Part shown: piece after piece, positions 62,989 to 64,000 of the stretch
Layout: each line of letters starts with the position of its first letter
Numbering within the stretch: the stretch's first letter is position 1
Source: Microvirga aerophila
GTDB taxonomy: Bacteria; Pseudomonadota; Alphaproteobacteria; Rhizobiales; Beijerinckiaceae
Length of the DNA stretch: 64,000 nt
Assembly: GCF_003332305.1 (NCBI RefSeq)
Contig: NZ_QOIO01000001.1
Span: forward strand, 210,749-274,748
Direction of reading: 5' to 3'
The notes under the pieces: generated by a model
Told to the model about the DNA's origin: nothing
Database searches by the model: none
The model's input: the letters and a program-made list of their open reading frames with translations, nothing else
Position numbers and translations under genes: made by a program

Positions 62989-63229
62989 TAGGTTGCGCCA
63001 GCCCACTGAGAGCAGCCGTGGAAGGGCTCACACCTGGCCAAAACCACTGCGTCGCTGCGTCAGGCTTGGTCTCGACCGACGTCCGACTGCATCGTCATTT
63101 TCTCAATGCCGGAGCATCGGCCAGCAACTGATCTGGCGTCGGGTCGCTCCTCCGTATCCTCCCACGGACAGCAGCCCTTCCTGCAGGTTGCCCAACTGTC
63201 ACTGACGGGCATGTATTCGCCGCCCCAGT
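62989..63229. other. Gene-poor region
   Basis: About 240 bp without a credible gene, RNA or repeat on either strand. Confidence 0.4.
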
Positions 63230-63600
63230 TCAATACGAGATGACATCATACTTCGAGATGTCCTCGATCAGAACCTCACCGTTGTATTGATCCAGTGCAA
63301 GACGACCACGCGCTGCCCGTTGGCACTGAGCTGCGTCATCAACTGGCCAAGTGGAAACGCCCTCAAACTTCACTTTGCCGCTTAATATAGCGCGGTGAAA
63401 CCGACAGTTACTACTCCATTCGCTTCCAGCATTATGCGGTTGACCTGGGCCCTATCATCGTTGCTGGTCGCAACGATCTTGCCCGAAATGGCCAGAAGCG
63501 GCTTTCCGACTGGTCTTGGGAGAACTTCTGCACGCCTGCAATTGCCTCAGAACAAGCCGATCATCGGCTTCAGCGCAAAGGTGATACTATGCTTTAACAC
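63230..63600 (-). pseudogene. Decayed gene remnant on the minus strand
   Basis: Two protein-like pieces in different frames. The upstream piece contains VGKPLLAISGKIVATSNDD and NRIMLEANGVVTVGF before a TAA near 63383. The next frame resumes with GKVKFEGVSTWPVDDAAQC, LALDQYNGEVLIEDISKY and ends at TGA 63230. Together they look like one small protein split by at least one frameshift and with no clear start. Function unrecognised. The plus-strand frame over the same bases lacks a ribosome site and protein-like composition. Confidence 0.45.
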
Positions 63601-63806
63601 AAAAGCACACGAGCAATCGGAGTGTCGTTGGTCCCTTATAGGATTGGAAGCATAGTTCGCAGGCGCAGCCCAGCCTGCAATCAAGCCTTTGCGTGGTCTG
63701 GCTCCCTCAGACTCAATCCGGCTCAAATATTGCGACGTGCGTTGAGCCCTTCATGCTAAAGGGTGTTCGTAGGTATTGACGCATGCACAAGACAAAACGT
63801 GGGGCT

Positions 63807-64000
63807 ATGATGAACTTCCATTCGCGTGATCTGAACCTCGCACGCCTGTGCAATGAGGCTCTCGATCAGCCGCTGACCGAGGCCGAGTGCAAATCCATGA
63901 TGATGGCCGCCGCCCAGAAGGTAGAGGAGCTGTTCGACATCCTGCGCATCGACCACGAGAACGACCACAACACCCGCGACACCCCCCGGCGGGTGGCCAA
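63807..64000 (+). CDS. GTP cyclohydrolase I (FolE)-like protein, 5' part only
   Basis: Frame open to the window edge, about 64 residues. The segment VEELFDILRIDHENDHNTRDTPRRVAK resembles the N-terminal DTPRRVAKM helix region that precedes the active site of FolE, the first enzyme of tetrahydrofolate synthesis (shown here in part, DTPRRVAK). Start ATG 63807 or 63810 (GGGG close by); an in-frame ATG at 63783 would add eight residues. The catalytic Cys/His residues are beyond the window, so the call rests on one motif. Confidence 0.6.
   Translation, partial: MMNFHSRDLNLARLCNEALDQPLTEAECKSMMMAAAQKVEELFDILRIDHENDHNTRDTPRRVA

Noticed and set aside
63395..63655. Plus-strand 86-codon open frame
   Set aside because: No ribosome site or domain, and the minus strand of the same bases encodes protein-like fragments.

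Overview
The window looks like chromosomal DNA from an alphaproteobacterium of the order Hyphomicrobiales, perhaps a soil-living Methylobacteriaceae/Microvirga-like organism (the genus is inference). The grounds are high GC, an alphaproteobacterial-style division cluster next to an alpha-type RNase P RNA, DAP-type MurE, cobalamin-dependent MetH, and a full protocatechuate branch of the beta-ketoadipate pathway. No phage, insertion sequence, tRNA, rRNA or CRISPR array was seen.

Layout. 1-8.9 kb (minus strand): the dcw operon mraZ-rsmH-ftsL-ftsI-murE-murF-mraY-murD (murD cut by the window edge), led by a promoter carrying tandem MraZ boxes; then rnpB (9.06-9.46 kb). 9.6-16.5 kb: lytic transglycosylase, glycine-zipper lipoprotein, TerB-DnaJ protein, AmpD-like amidase, MacA/MacB efflux set and a small hypothetical. 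16.5-22.3 kb: an ArsR-methyltransferase regulator followed by metF (frameshifted here) and metH. 22.3-34.7 kb: EamA transporter (in-frame amber), AMP nucleosidase, secreted Gly/Tyr-rich protein, EttA, erythromycin-esterase-like protein, SDR, M14 peptidase, fused oligopeptide ABC ATPase, M29 aminopeptidase. 34.8-39.1 kb: msrP-msrQ-modA-modB-modC, a molybdoenzyme with its molybdate importer. 39.3-44.0 kb: PP2C-like protein, sugar-binding protein (in-frame amber), two permeases, NanE. 44.1-46.5 kb: pobA, divergent pobR, and a 55-residue zinc-finger miniprotein. 46.6-57.7 kb: one long operon, Liv-type ABC importer (five genes) then pcaD-C-H-G-I-J-F-B. 57.9-64 kb: IclR regulator, DnaQ-BRCT exonuclease, RNase HI, acidic protein, DEAD-box helicase, a gene-poor stretch with a tiny membrane protein and a decayed gene, and the start of a FolE-like gene.

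How the parts fit. PobA makes protocatechuate from 4-hydroxybenzoate. PcaHG, PcaB, PcaC and PcaD take it to 3-oxoadipate, and PcaIJ and PcaF finish to succinyl-CoA and acetyl-CoA. The importer at the head of the pca operon probably brings in the aromatic acid. The IclR protein faces this operon across a 'palindrome plus third direct repeat' operator like that described for PcaU.

Three otherwise intact genes are each broken by one lesion: metF by a seven-G run, and the EamA and sugar-binding genes by TAG codons that both lie in CCTAGG, as expected from one C-to-T or G-to-A change at a CCWGG site. This may be real decay, or a sequencing artefact at methylated and homopolymer sites. It is the first thing to check.
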